Shown piece by piece: positions 37,493 to 44,972 of a DNA stretch of 64,000 nucleotides. Made by a program: the position numbers and the translations under genes. The notes beneath the pieces are model-generated. The model had not been told where the DNA came from. It saw nothing but the letters and a program-made list of their open reading frames with translations, and did no database searches. The stretch is from Mucilaginibacter robiniae (GTDB lineage: Bacteria > Bacteroidota > Bacteroidia > Sphingobacteriales > Sphingobacteriaceae). The stretch lies in the NCBI RefSeq assembly GCF_012849215.1, contig NZ_CP051682.1, positions 3,472,001 to 3,536,000 of the forward strand, written 5' to 3'. Position 1 is the first letter of the stretch. Each line of letters starts with the position of its first letter.

Positions 37493-37570
37493 GGTTAAAC
37501 AAGGCTGGTCGCGTAATGAAATATAGCGCGGCAACGCGTGATGCAATGCAGCGGCCTGCCTTGTTTAACC
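37493..37570. repeat. 13-bp inverted repeat downstream of the SWIM gene
   Basis: The perfect arms 37493-37505 (GGTTAAACAAGGC) and 37558-37570 enclose a 52-nt GC-rich segment with further pairing. It lies just after the stop of the SWIM gene (37577, minus strand). There is no U-run, so termination is not assured. Confidence 0.6.
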
Positions 37571-37576
37571 CAGCGT

Positions 37577-38899
37577 TCAGCTAGTGAGGTACCGGCTGAC
37601 CTCGTTGTAATGGTAGAGACTTAATTTACCTGTACCCGCGCTGCCGTTGAGGACGTAGACCGGGAATCGACCGGCTAAGTCATCAAGGAACATTCCATGA
37701 AATTGTGCAAAATGTGTCTTTAATACCGTTAGCCGATTATGCCGGGCATACATCCAGTTCAGCCAGTCATCCGCCTCTGTTGATTGCATCAGGTAATGGC
37801 ATCCGGTTTCCAGGTCTACCGTAAACAGTTCCGGCTTATGGTTAAATTTGGTCTCCCTGCCGTTAATGCTCAGCGCCGCGCTAAGGCTAAGATGGGCCCT
37901 TTGAACTTTTAACACGAAGTGCAGCACCGGACGGTGTGCCGAAAACCGGCACGGTGAGAGAAAGCTTTTGTTTAATGCATCGATCCTGCCCTTTTTGTAA
38001 ATTATCCTATAAGGGTTAAACACGCAGGTATAAGGCTCAACCATTAGCATGGGCAAAGCCTTTTCCCATAACAGCAACATCACACCTTTTATGGCATCGG
38101 GACTGCTTGCGCATTGAGATACCAACCACCGCATCTCGGCGGCTATGTCCAGCAGGCAGAGCTGGTTAGCGCTGATCTCAGGTAGATCATTATCTTCTCC
38201 CGAATCAGTGATTTCCGCATAGGATTGCAGGGACAGGTTATCTACCGTGGTTTGTGCACGGCAGGCAAACAGTACCGGCAGCTGCCCCGAGCCGGCAGGT
38301 GTCCTGCCATAACCGATGCAAAAGACCAACACGGTACGGTTACCCCGCATGGGGTGCGGGTCCTGTAAGGGCGTACCGGGTTGCTGATGTACCAGCGGGA
38401 AGCTGTTCAATTCTTTGACCGGCCTGAACAGGTGCCCGAATGGATGCTTTGGCTTTGCAGCTATATAGTTCTTAGCTACCTGTATAGCTAAATATCGATG
38501 TTGCACCTGATCATTGATATCGTACCCCGGCCAGTACCAGGGAGACAGGTCCAAAATATGGCTCCAGGTGAGATTGTACAAACCGATGTAGGCATGCAGG
38601 CACAGCTTTTCTCCCGGCATCCCGCAGGTGCAGGCCACGTGCAGCGCATCCGGTTCCGCATGCAGGTGCAGCGTTGCCTTTACCCCGCTATTTAACTGAA
38701 CGCCTACGGTGACGATGCCATGGGCGTAACCCACGTAGTCTACCTGGTTGCCATAGTAAAGCTTTCGACCCTTTGGGGCGGTGTAATGTGCCGCCAGCAT
38801 GGACCGCCTTAGTTTAAGGTGACCCGGTTCCAGCGGAATCAGGTAAAAGAATGTATCCGAAGGCAGGGTAACAGGAAGTTTTTTCTTTTTAACCGGCAT
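37577..38899 (-). CDS. SWIM zinc-finger protein
   Basis: A 440-residue protein. Residues 90-102 form CxCx7CxH (C90, C92, C100, H102), the SWIM zinc-finger pattern, which binds DNA or protein partners. The N-terminus is basic (MPVKKKKLP). The rest is not recognised, but the segment about 280-440 has alternating strands. Stand-alone SWIM proteins often accompany SWI2/SNF2 or MoxR/vWA-type proteins; none is here. Its start overlaps the end of the MNT-HEPN gene by 11 nt, so they form an operon. GC content is visibly higher than in the cargo to the right. Confidence 0.72.
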   Translation of the reverse strand: MPVKKKKLPVTLPSDTFFYLIPLEPGHLKLRRSMLAAHYTAPKGRKLYYGNQVDYVGYAHGIVTVGVQLNSGVKATLHLHAEPDALHVACTCGMPGEKLCLHAYIGLYNLTWSHILDLSPWYWPGYDINDQVQHRYLAIQVAKNYIAAKPKHPFGHLFRPVKELNSFPLVHQQPGTPLQDPHPMRGNRTVLVFCIGYGRTPAGSGQLPVLFACRAQTTVDNLSLQSYAEITDSGEDNDLPEISANQLCLLDIAAEMRWLVSQCASSPDAIKGVMLLLWEKALPMLMVEPYTCVFNPYRIIYKKGRIDALNKSFLSPCRFSAHRPVLHFVLKVQRAHLSLSAALSINGRETKFNHKPELFTVDLETGCHYLMQSTEADDWLNWMYARHNRLTVLKTHFAQFHGMFLDDLAGRFPVYVLNGSAGTGKLSLYHYNEVSRYLTS

Positions 38900-39803
38900 G
38901 GGGCATTGGGGTGTTAAGTTGAGTTGTCAAGTTAATAGCAGTCTCAGCTTCTTCGGCCTCCTTACCGTACAGTACGAGGCGTTGCAGGCTCAATTCTTCA
39001 GTGACTTCCAGCAGTTCTCTGACACGGTTAAGCAGGATCTCCACATCGGCGGCACTGACTACATACTTATCGTCATACCGCGCATCGCTGTAGCTATCCC
39101 TCAAGAGCTTAAACAGCCGCAGGTCCTCCTTTGTCTTTCTTGGCAGGGCGTAATCCGGCTGGTCTGAGAAAATCAGGCAGTGATCCATTAGGCGGCTGAG
39201 GTTATGCATCTCCGTGCGGTAGCCGGTAAACACCCGGATCAGCGCGTTGCAGGCATGTTCCACGGCCTGATGCAGCATAAAGACGCAAATGCCGTAATGC
39301 TGCGACTCGAAGCTGCAAGCGGCAGCTTCCCGGAAGCCCAAAGCCAAACCGTAATGGTGATGATACTTGGTTTCCGCCCTTGCAAGGGTGGTCAATGGGT
39401 TGATGTGGTGGTAAGACAGATCAAGGCGCAGTCCTGAGCGGGAATACAACTGCATTCCGTACTGGCAGGCGGTGGCGAAAAACCGGCTGCCCTGGTTAAC
39501 CGCCTTGGTGACGGACTCCAGCCCATGCACGGCAAGGGTAAGATGGCAATCCGGGAAATGGCTGTCCGCAAAGTCCTGTACCTGGTGTTCCATGCGCTGG
39601 GTCTGCGTGGTGATCATCAGCAGGTAATACCGGGCGTAGCTTTGATCGCTCGGGGGAATAAAGCAGCTGGTCATGACCTTGCGCTGCTCTGCGCAGCCGA
39701 AACAGATGATATACTGCGTGTCGAACTTTTCTACCAGGGCGGTAACGACTTTTTCCAGCGTCCTGTAGTGGCTGGCGGGGAGGGTGATGGCATGTGTTTG
39801 CAT
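38889..39803 (-). CDS. MNT-HEPN fusion protein
   Basis: A 304-residue protein. The N-terminal part (about 12-125) resembles a minimal nucleotidyltransferase-like domain with a degraded active site (CFGCAEQRK in place of the usual GS motif). The C-terminal part (about 150-280) is a HEPN domain: YGICVFMLHQAVEHACNALI, then MHNLSRLMDHC and LFKLLRDSYSDARY. The RX4-6H RNase motif is not clear, so nuclease activity is doubtful. MNT-HEPN pairs act as toxin-antitoxin or stress modules. It is coupled to the SWIM gene and divergent from an XRE gene. Confidence 0.75.
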   Translation of the reverse strand: MQTHAITLPASHYRTLEKVVTALVEKFDTQYIICFGCAEQRKVMTSCFIPPSDQSYARYYLLMITTQTQRMEHQVQDFADSHFPDCHLTLAVHGLESVTKAVNQGSRFFATACQYGMQLYSRSGLRLDLSYHHINPLTTLARAETKYHHHYGLALGFREAAACSFESQHYGICVFMLHQAVEHACNALIRVFTGYRTEMHNLSRLMDHCLIFSDQPDYALPRKTKEDLRLFKLLRDSYSDARYDDKYVVSAADVEILLNRVRELLEVTEELSLQRLVLYGKEAEEAETAINLTTQLNTPMPHAG

Positions 39804-39810
39804 AATGATT

Positions 39811-39832
39811 CAACTTTGAGTACTCAAAGTTG
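39811..39832. promoter_or_regulatory. 22-bp perfect palindrome, probable XRE operator
   Basis: The half-site CAACTTTGAGT is followed at once by its exact reverse complement. It lies 8 nt upstream of the MNT-HEPN start codon and 92 nt upstream of the divergent XRE start. Length and symmetry fit a dimeric HTH repressor site. Confidence 0.72.
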
Positions 39833-39924
39833 AAGGACGGCTACATTGTACCGTACCAAATGCACTTGTGCTTTACAAAGCGGTGCTTGTTTCGTACCTT
39901 TACCATAAGCAATACATTTGAGCT

Positions 39925-40338
39925 ATGGCAGAGACATTACACATCGGACGTAAGATCGCAAGGATACGGGAGCTGAAGGGAATTAAGCAGGAAGCTCTGG
40001 CAATTGACCTCAATATTTCCCAACAAACTGTTTCCAACTTTGAAAAAAGTGAAAAAATCGAAGATGAGGTCTTAAATAAGATTGCTAAGGCTTTAGGTGT
40101 GGCTCCTGAGGCAATAAAAAACTTCAACGAGGAAGCAGTTATTAACTATTTCAACACTTTTAATGATAACAGTTTCACTAATGGCGCCTATAATGCTTTT
40201 AGCTGTAACTTCAATCCCATAGATAAATGGTTAGAAGTAATTGAGGAAAATAAAAGACTCTACAATGAAAAGGTTGAATTATTGGAACGCCTGTTAGCCA
40301 GCGAGCGTGAAAAGAACGAATTGCTTAGAAACAAGTAA
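39925..40338 (+). CDS. XRE family transcriptional regulator
   Basis: A 137-residue protein. The Cro/C1-type HTH is at about 6-62 (IGRKIARIRELKGIKQEALAIDLNISQQTVSNFEKS). A C-terminal coiled coil (about 105-135, IEENKRLYNEKVELLERLLASE) probably gives dimers. A perfect -7 box TACATTTG lies at 39913-39920, just before the ATG. It is divergent from the MNT-HEPN/SWIM operon, with the palindrome between. It likely represses that operon. Confidence 0.9.
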   Translation: MAETLHIGRKIARIRELKGIKQEALAIDLNISQQTVSNFEKSEKIEDEVLNKIAKALGVAPEAIKNFNEEAVINYFNTFNDNSFTNGAYNAFSCNFNPIDKWLEVIEENKRLYNEKVELLERLLASEREKNELLRNK

Positions 40339-40405
40339 TAACTTTGGTGTCGATATATCAGTTTGCAGTAAAATCTAAATTTGTTTTTCAGTAATAACCT
40401 AAAAA

Positions 40406-41338
40406 TTATTTTCTACGCCTTACTTCCTCTTTATGCATACATAAGACTCGATAAGCATTTTTGACACTAACTGATGTTTTAAAGAAAGAGTTGGCTAATT
40501 CTTTGAAATTAACATGATATGCTTCAATTACGTTGGACTGATTTGTATACCTAAGGGATGTTTCCAGTAAAGCTGAATTTAATTCAACTGGATGTAGAAT
40601 GTGTTTGAAATCTTGAAGCGCTTGTATATTATCCCTGTTACGGTTTAAAGCAAGAAGTTTTTGAATATAAAAATCATTCATGATTTTGGGAGATAAATAG
40701 TTATCCTGATTTCTAAGATTAACTATTATCTCTTCTATTTCATTGAAATACTGACCTAAATAATATGGTATTACCTTACCATGTAATTCAATACGGATTT
40801 CTTCAACCAATTCACCAACTTTTCCAAGAGATTCATTTCTTAAACCGTTATAAAGACTATTCATTTCAATAAACTTTTGTACGTCAGAAAATGACTGTTC
40901 ATGAAATTTATTGATGAATTCAAGAGCGGCCCAAAGGTTACTAAATGCTAAAGACTTATTGCGTTTATCTATTGGAAATATATTTTCTAATCCGCCAAAG
41001 CAAGCATCATAAAGATTTTCATAACCAATTTGTTGAAAAACTCCTACTGAAGAAATTGATTTAGGTTGAAATTCGAAAGTTCCGGTGTATTCAATAGTGA
41101 TTTGTTCATGCAAATTAATGTAAGCGACTGCTTGCTTATTTAGTCCTCTCATTAAACTCAAAGCATTAATTCTTAACAACTCTCTGTAATTACTTCTCTT
41201 GTTATAGGCTTTGATACCATTTAGAAATTCAGTTATTAAAATTCCAGATAAAAATGTGAGTATTGTTATTATAACAGCAGAGGCAGCATCGTTGCTTATG
41301 CCAAACTTTAAGTGTAAAAATTTTAAGAACTCAATCAT
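40406..41338 (-). CDS. Membrane-anchored protein of unknown function
   Basis: A 310-residue protein I do not recognise. One N-terminal span (about 20-40, AVIITILTFLSGILITEF) is followed by a long, mostly helical cytoplasmic-type region with no catalytic motif visible. The gene is AT-rich compared with the mobilization genes. It starts 74 nt from the first of three tandem tiny ORFs, which run the other way. Its place in the island cargo makes a defence or toxin role possible, but the sequence does not prove it. Confidence 0.65.
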   Translation of the reverse strand: MIEFLKFLHLKFGISNDAASAVIITILTFLSGILITEFLNGIKAYNKRSNYRELLRINALSLMRGLNKQAVAYINLHEQITIEYTGTFEFQPKSISSVGVFQQIGYENLYDACFGGLENIFPIDKRNKSLAFSNLWAALEFINKFHEQSFSDVQKFIEMNSLYNGLRNESLGKVGELVEEIRIELHGKVIPYYLGQYFNEIEEIIVNLRNQDNYLSPKIMNDFYIQKLLALNRNRDNIQALQDFKHILHPVELNSALLETSLRYTNQSNVIEAYHVNFKELANSFFKTSVSVKNAYRVLCMHKEEVRRRK

Positions 41339-41411
41339 CTTAAATAATAAATTTTAAGTTTAAAGAATCAATAGGTGTTCTTATATTTACGTTGAATAAT
41401 GACGTGTAAAT

Positions 41412-41492
41412 ATGGCTAAGCAAATAACAGACACGGTTCCACCAGTAAAAATCGTTGTTACAACTGAGGAAACAACAAGAGATACAAAATAA
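41412..41492 (+). CDS. Tiny Thr-rich ORF 1 (26 aa)
   Basis: ATG to TAA, beginning MAKQITDTVPPVKIVV and ending in Lys. It is the first of three similar tiny ORFs in tandem. It shares with the others a MAK start, a Thr/Gln-rich stretch and a PPVK/PVR core. Its stop overlaps the next start as TAATG, which suggests coupled translation. Confidence 0.5.
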   Translation: MAKQITDTVPPVKIVVTTEETTRDTK

Positions 41493-41560
41493 TGGCAAAG
41501 CAAACAACTCAAACACAAGCCCCTGTTAGAACTACAAGTACTAAAGGTGACAAAAGATAA
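41492..41560 (+). CDS. Tiny Thr-rich ORF 2 (22 aa)
   Basis: ATG overlaps the stop of ORF 1 (TAATG). It begins MAKQTTQTQAPVRTTS and ends in basic residues (GDKR). It has the same pattern as ORFs 1 and 3. Function is unknown; it is hydrophilic and unlike type I toxins. Confidence 0.5.
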   Translation: MAKQTTQTQAPVRTTSTKGDKR

Positions 41561-41565
41561 TATTG

Positions 41566-41634
41566 ATGGCAAAAACAACGACCGCAGCAGTTCCGCCAGT
41601 TAAAACTTTACAAACTCGGGGATTTACGAAATAG
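41566..41634 (+). CDS. Tiny Thr-rich ORF 3 (22 aa)
   Basis: Starts 5 nt after ORF 2. It begins MAKTTTAAVPPVKTLQ and ends in Lys. Its last 11 nt overlap, tail to tail, the 3' end of the 173-residue membrane protein gene on the other strand. Confidence 0.48.
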   Translation: MAKTTTAAVPPVKTLQTRGFTK

Positions 41635-42145
41635 TAAAGATTAAAAATACTGTTATAACAAACACAAGCAACAAAGTAAGACGTAGAAATTTATCATATA
41701 CTAAAGCTCGTTTGCTTGTGTCGTCTGTTCCTTCTTGAATTTTCAGCACATAGCACTTTATAGCATTGTAGTAGAAAAGTCTTTCTTTTTCTACATCGTC
41801 AAAACCTGTATTTTGTTCAAAATCTTGAGTCAGAACGTTCTCAGGTAATAGTCCAACTGTATGACTTGGCCTTAATGTAATCAGTCTATATCCTTTGTAA
41901 ACTACAATTGTAGCAGCAAAGGTAATGGTGACGTAAATGAGCCAATTTATTGAATAATGATTACTTATTAGGAAAACCCCAACTCCAAAGTAATACGTAA
42001 TAAAACCTAATAAACACTTTATCGATTTATCAGTGATACTCTCCGTTTCCTGTGCAACTACATTAAAACGCTCTTTAACTTCGCTTAACAAGGGCTTATA
42101 GATTTCCAAAGGGATGATTTCCCAATCAGCTACAGGAAAACTCAT
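41624..42145 (-). CDS. Three-span membrane protein, SLATT-like plan
   Basis: A 173-residue protein. Two spans form a hairpin (about 44-62 and 67-86: LGFITYYFGVGVFLI, INWLIYVTITFAATIVVY), then comes a soluble segment, then a C-terminal span (about 153-172). A helix before the spans (SEVKERFNVVAQETESITDKSIK) completes a plan like that of SLATT/small TM effectors of bacterial defence islands, but I cannot show homology. The gene is AT-rich. Its 3' end overlaps tiny ORF 3 by 11 nt. Confidence 0.62.
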   Translation of the reverse strand: MSFPVADWEIIPLEIYKPLLSEVKERFNVVAQETESITDKSIKCLLGFITYYFGVGVFLISNHYSINWLIYVTITFAATIVVYKGYRLITLRPSHTVGLLPENVLTQDFEQNTGFDDVEKERLFYYNAIKCYVLKIQEGTDDTSKRALVYDKFLRLTLLLVFVITVFLIFTIS

Positions 42146-42254
42146 AACTCTAATTTATATAATCAACGCGAACCCGCGACATCCAGTTATTGAGAAAATT
42201 ACTTGCTACATGTGTGTTTTTCATTTTGTCGGATATTTACAATAAAACTTTAAA

Positions 42255-42407
42255 ATGAAATATTTTATAAATATTTGGAGAAGTAAGTTTAAAACAATCA
42301 ATAAAAGAGCTATGAGTGCTAAAGATTTTGATGATGCTTGTAAAGAGATTGTTTGTGGAACATTGAATGTTGGAAAGAAGACGTCTATTATTCATCAAAT
42401 AGATTAA
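42255..42407 (+). CDS. Small protein (50 aa), unknown
   Basis: ATG to TAA. The N-terminus MKYFINIWRSKFKTINKRAM is basic and partly hydrophobic; the rest (SAKDFDDACKEIVCGTLNVG) is helical with two Cys. It follows an AT-rich leader and overlaps the small minus-strand ORF tail to tail by 20 nt. No family is recognised. Confidence 0.4.
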   Translation: MKYFINIWRSKFKTINKRAMSAKDFDDACKEIVCGTLNVGKKTSIIHQID

Positions 42408-42555
42408 TGTCTATTAAATTAAGCAAGCTTTGTTCGTACCCTTCAAGTAGCTCTAATTCTTCAGGAGTAGACGCTTTATCTTTTTTCAATGAGTAAACTA
42501 ACTCTGTTAATGTATGTAATACTGACTTTATTCTTTGTTGTTGAGTAGCGTTCAT
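42388..42555 (-). CDS. Small acidic helical protein (55 aa), unknown
   Basis: ATG (42555) to TAA (42388). The sequence MNATQQQRIKSVLHTLTELV followed by KKDKASTPEELELLEGYEQS reads as two helices with a short linker, quite protein-like. It might be a small regulator or antitoxin. No family is recognised. Confidence 0.42.
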   Translation of the reverse strand: MNATQQQRIKSVLHTLTELVYSLKKDKASTPEELELLEGYEQSLLNLIDINLFDE

Positions 42556-42608
42556 CTTTAAACTTTATGATTGGTGCAATATATATACTTAATCATAAAT
42601 ATTATAGT

Positions 42609-42758
42609 TTATGCAACTTTTCGACTTAGACCAATCAATTCTTTATATCTAATTCTTGCACGATTAGTTGTTCTTATTGCCAAATCAAACCTCTTGCAAT
42701 CATTCAAATCCTTGGTGTTATACCGGAAACTCATTTCATCACAATACCTTTGACTTTG
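42609..42758 (-). pseudogene. Relic of a transposase C-terminus (IS1595/ISXO2-like)
   Basis: The minus-strand frame ending at 42609 contains SQRYCDEMSFRYNTKD and then RFDLAIRTTNR and RIRYKELIGL. This resembles the final segment of ISXO2-like (IS1595 family) transposases (E-SFRYN...ERF...GRL.YK.LI). No catalytic domain or terminal repeats are present, so it is a remnant only. Confidence 0.5.
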
Positions 42759-42945
42759 GGCCGGGCGTATTATGGAGTTAGAAGAAAAGGGTTGAGCGGA
42801 GCATCCGGGAGTGGTCATATTTCCGACGAACAATCTATCACAAATGATTTGGTAGCTTATAGAAGTAATTTATAATGTGTGAATGAAGAAAACATAATAA
42901 TAATTGTACCAGTTATGAATAATTATAAACGAATACAATAATATT

Positions 42946-43167
42946 ATGTCTGCGACTGATTTAATAAAGAAGGAATTTAAAGGCAAAAGTTATGAAATAA
43001 AATCAATAACTTCTTCTAAGATAGAAATTGAGATTCCCGGTGGACTTGATTTTACCAAAACAAGCGAAGCAATATTTAACACCGTTATACATCTAAAACC
43101 GGAACTTGGCCTTAAGGAATTGAAAATTGTAGTAAAACAAATAAATTTAAGGGAAATTAAAATTTAA
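42946..43167 (+). CDS. Small protein of unknown function (73 aa)
   Basis: A compact alpha/beta-like sequence: an initial helix (MSATDLIKKEFKGKS) then strands (EIKSITSSKIEIEIP) and a helix plus a final strand (ELKIVVKQINLREIKI). No motif is recognised. A hairpin terminator follows. Confidence 0.5.
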   Translation: MSATDLIKKEFKGKSYEIKSITSSKIEIEIPGGLDFTKTSEAIFNTVIHLKPELGLKELKIVVKQINLREIKI

Positions 43168-43194
43168 TTTTTTTACAACGCCAACGTAACTAAA

Positions 43195-43230
43195 AATGCC
43201 CTCAAATAGTTAGACACTATTTGGGGCATT
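43195..43230. terminator. Hairpin between convergent small genes
   Basis: The arms 43195-43209 and 43217-43230 pair with one bulged base. A T-run follows at 43243-43248 after a short gap. It lies between the 73-aa gene and the 118-aa gene. Confidence 0.55.
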
Positions 43231-43249
43231 GCAATTCCGGGCTTTTTTG

Positions 43250-43606
43250 TTAACGCTTTTGTACCTGCCCTGAGTCCATCTCATCAATCATTTGCTTCAA
43301 TTCGTCAAAGTAACCTTTGAATGCGTCCAAAAATACTCCTGCATCTAAATTCCCGACTATTGTTTTAGTCTTTATCCAATGTTCGAGTTTCTTGAGAACA
43401 TAGTCGATTTTATCAAAAACAATGGAAGCTCCAGTAAGTGATGATAATCCATATTGATTATCAATCTCAGTTTTTAAAGTAGCACAGGCATTCTGAACTG
43501 ATTCAAGATTAAATTCTATCAACGGGTATTCCGTATACGTTCCGTTGTATAATTTGCTAATGTGATAGCTAAAATCGTTTGGGATGAGACTTTTTATCGT
43601 CGCCAT
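43250..43606 (-). CDS. Protein of unknown function (118 aa)
   Basis: The ATG at 43606 (MATIKSLIPNDFSYH) is preferred over an upstream TTG at 43630. The C-terminal half is helical (VFDKIDYVLKKLEHWIKTKT, GYFDELKQMIDEMDSGQ). No membrane span or motif is seen. It lies divergent from the RRM gene. Confidence 0.5.
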   Translation of the reverse strand: MATIKSLIPNDFSYHISKLYNGTYTEYPLIEFNLESVQNACATLKTEIDNQYGLSSLTGASIVFDKIDYVLKKLEHWIKTKTIVGNLDAGVFLDAFKGYFDELKQMIDEMDSGQVQKR

Positions 43607-43731
43607 TGTGGATACAGTGTTAAAATGCAAAGTATCAAGTTAACACTTGGCGATTCAAAAAACAAATCTATATCTTATTACAAACTGATATATCGGCACC
43701 ATAACTTTTATACTCTGCGTCTCAACATACA

Positions 43732-44097
43732 ATGGTCAAACTATTTGTCAGCGGCTTTCCTCTTGAAATTTCGGAGATAGAACTGGCTATGCTGATTGCC
43801 CCGCACGGTGATATTGCCACACTCAAGATCGTTCGTGACAAGAAGACCCGCAAGTGTAAGGGTTATGCCTTTGTTGAGATGCTGAGCGAAGAGGGTGCCG
43901 TGCGGGTCAGCGCAGCCCTGTATGGATTGGAAATGCAAGGCAGGGAACTGACCGTAAAAATTAGCGTAGAGCAGCCTGTCAAACCGGCAATGCCGCAAAG
44001 GTTTCAGTCTAGACCCCAAAATATGTCACCCTACAAAACCGATCCAGGTTCTACTTCCGAGCCTGTTCGCACTAAACGTCCCCGTAGGCCGCTTTAA
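43732..44097 (+). CDS. RNA-recognition-motif (RRM) protein
   Basis: A 121-residue protein with a single RRM (about 2-82). RNP2 is LFVSGF (4-9) and RNP1 is KGYAFVEM (43-50), both with the aromatic residues that stack on RNA. The C-terminal tail (about 85-121) is disordered, with Pro, Arg and Lys ending RTKRPRRPL. Bacterial RRM proteins of this kind bind RNA and some respond to cold. Finding one as mobile-element cargo is unusual. Confidence 0.9.
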   Translation: MVKLFVSGFPLEISEIELAMLIAPHGDIATLKIVRDKKTRKCKGYAFVEMLSEEGAVRVSAALYGLEMQGRELTVKISVEQPVKPAMPQRFQSRPQNMSPYKTDPGSTSEPVRTKRPRRPL

Positions 44098-44321
44098 AAG
44101 GCACCCAACGACTAAATACCAGAAGCCCCAACAAGCGGCGGTGTTACGAGCGTAGTGAGTTTCACGGCTGCGCCCGTATCAAGGCCAAAGGCTGCTGAAG
44201 ACGGAGCGCTTTCAGGCGGGATGAGCGGCTGGCGCACATAGTCTTGTGCGACTTTCGGCCTTTCTAGACTGCTGACCCGATGAGTGTTATTTTCTGTTTA
44301 AATACGTATTCACCTCCAAAC
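44098..44321. other. Intergenic region with a segment resembling 37456-37485
   Basis: 224 bp of GC-rich, fold-prone DNA. Positions 44142-44171 match 37456-37485 in 26 of 30 bases in the same orientation. No gene is seen. Confidence 0.5.
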
Positions 44322-44969
44322 CTATCGCCTAATTTTAAAGCTTTGGTCCTTGCCGGGATTTTGCCCACCTATAATGTCGATCACCTCCTGCATCAGCGCG
44401 TGCGCCCATGCCGGGGCAGCAGGGTTGATGTCCATTACCTCTGCCCCTTTGGTGACCAGTAAACGCTCAGGTGCGGCAATGATGCCGAACGCACTGGCGG
44501 CACATACCAGCATCACCTGGTCAAAGCGGGAGGCTACCTTCAGCAGGTTTTCCTGGCTGGCTTCAAATTTGTAACGGATGCTTTCATGATCCACGAAATG
44601 CCCCTTTTGCCTGACCCGCAGGTTTACCCTGTCCATCGAGCTTTCGACGTCCGGCAGCATCATAAACACCAGGCGGGTATCGTAGCCGCTTTCGCGGAAC
44701 CGTCCTGCCCGCTCAGCCAGGAACTCGTTCCGTAGATTGGTTTCGACCGTGAAAGATTTTTTTGAGACCAGTGCCCGGAGTTCGCACTGGTCATATTTGC
44801 GGGTTACAGCGCTTTCTATGGCTTCCGCAGAGATATCCGGGTAGCTTTTCTCAATGATCGCCTTTTCCTTGTCAGGATCAAAGATAATGGCATCACGCCT
44901 GGACATCCGGGCAGATAAAGTGCTTTTACCTGCGCCGTTAGGTCCGGCAATGACCGTGTACTGAAGCAT
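44322..44969 (-). CDS. Zeta-toxin family kinase-like protein
   Basis: A 215-residue P-loop protein. Walker A GPNGAGKST (9-17) and the zeta-type VETNLRN block follow (the TxT/E region near residue 75), and RVNLRVRQKGHFVD is typical of the family, which includes DUF-type zeta homologues. Zeta toxins phosphorylate UDP-sugar precursors or related targets and inhibit growth. It begins 3 nt after the upstream gene, which is the likely partner. Confidence 0.85.
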   Translation of the reverse strand: MLQYTVIAGPNGAGKSTLSARMSRRDAIIFDPDKEKAIIEKSYPDISAEAIESAVTRKYDQCELRALVSKKSFTVETNLRNEFLAERAGRFRESGYDTRLVFMMLPDVESSMDRVNLRVRQKGHFVDHESIRYKFEASQENLLKVASRFDQVMLVCAASAFGIIAAPERLLVTKGAEVMDINPAAPAWAHALMQEVIDIIGGQNPGKDQSFKIRR

Positions 44970-44972
44970 TTG

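Noticed and set aside
37265..37498. Plus-strand 77-codon ORF
   Set aside because: Its translation is Pro/Ser/His-rich without helices or strands, while the opposite strand encodes a much more protein-like 45-aa membrane peptide.
37493..37570. Integron attC-like site (GTTAAAC and GTTTAAC at the ends of a hairpin)
   Set aside because: The core words are in the reverse order to an attC site (GTTRRRY is first and RYYYAAC last), and no integron integrase or cassette array is present.
41387..41578. Minus-strand 63-codon ORF opposite the tiny ORFs
   Set aside because: Its Cys/Ser/Val-rich translation mirrors the Thr/Lys codons of the three plus-strand ORFs, and those have the repeated pattern.
42571..42753. 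Plus-strand 60-codon ORF
   Set aside because: It is antisense to the transposase remnant and starts in AT-rich DNA with no features.
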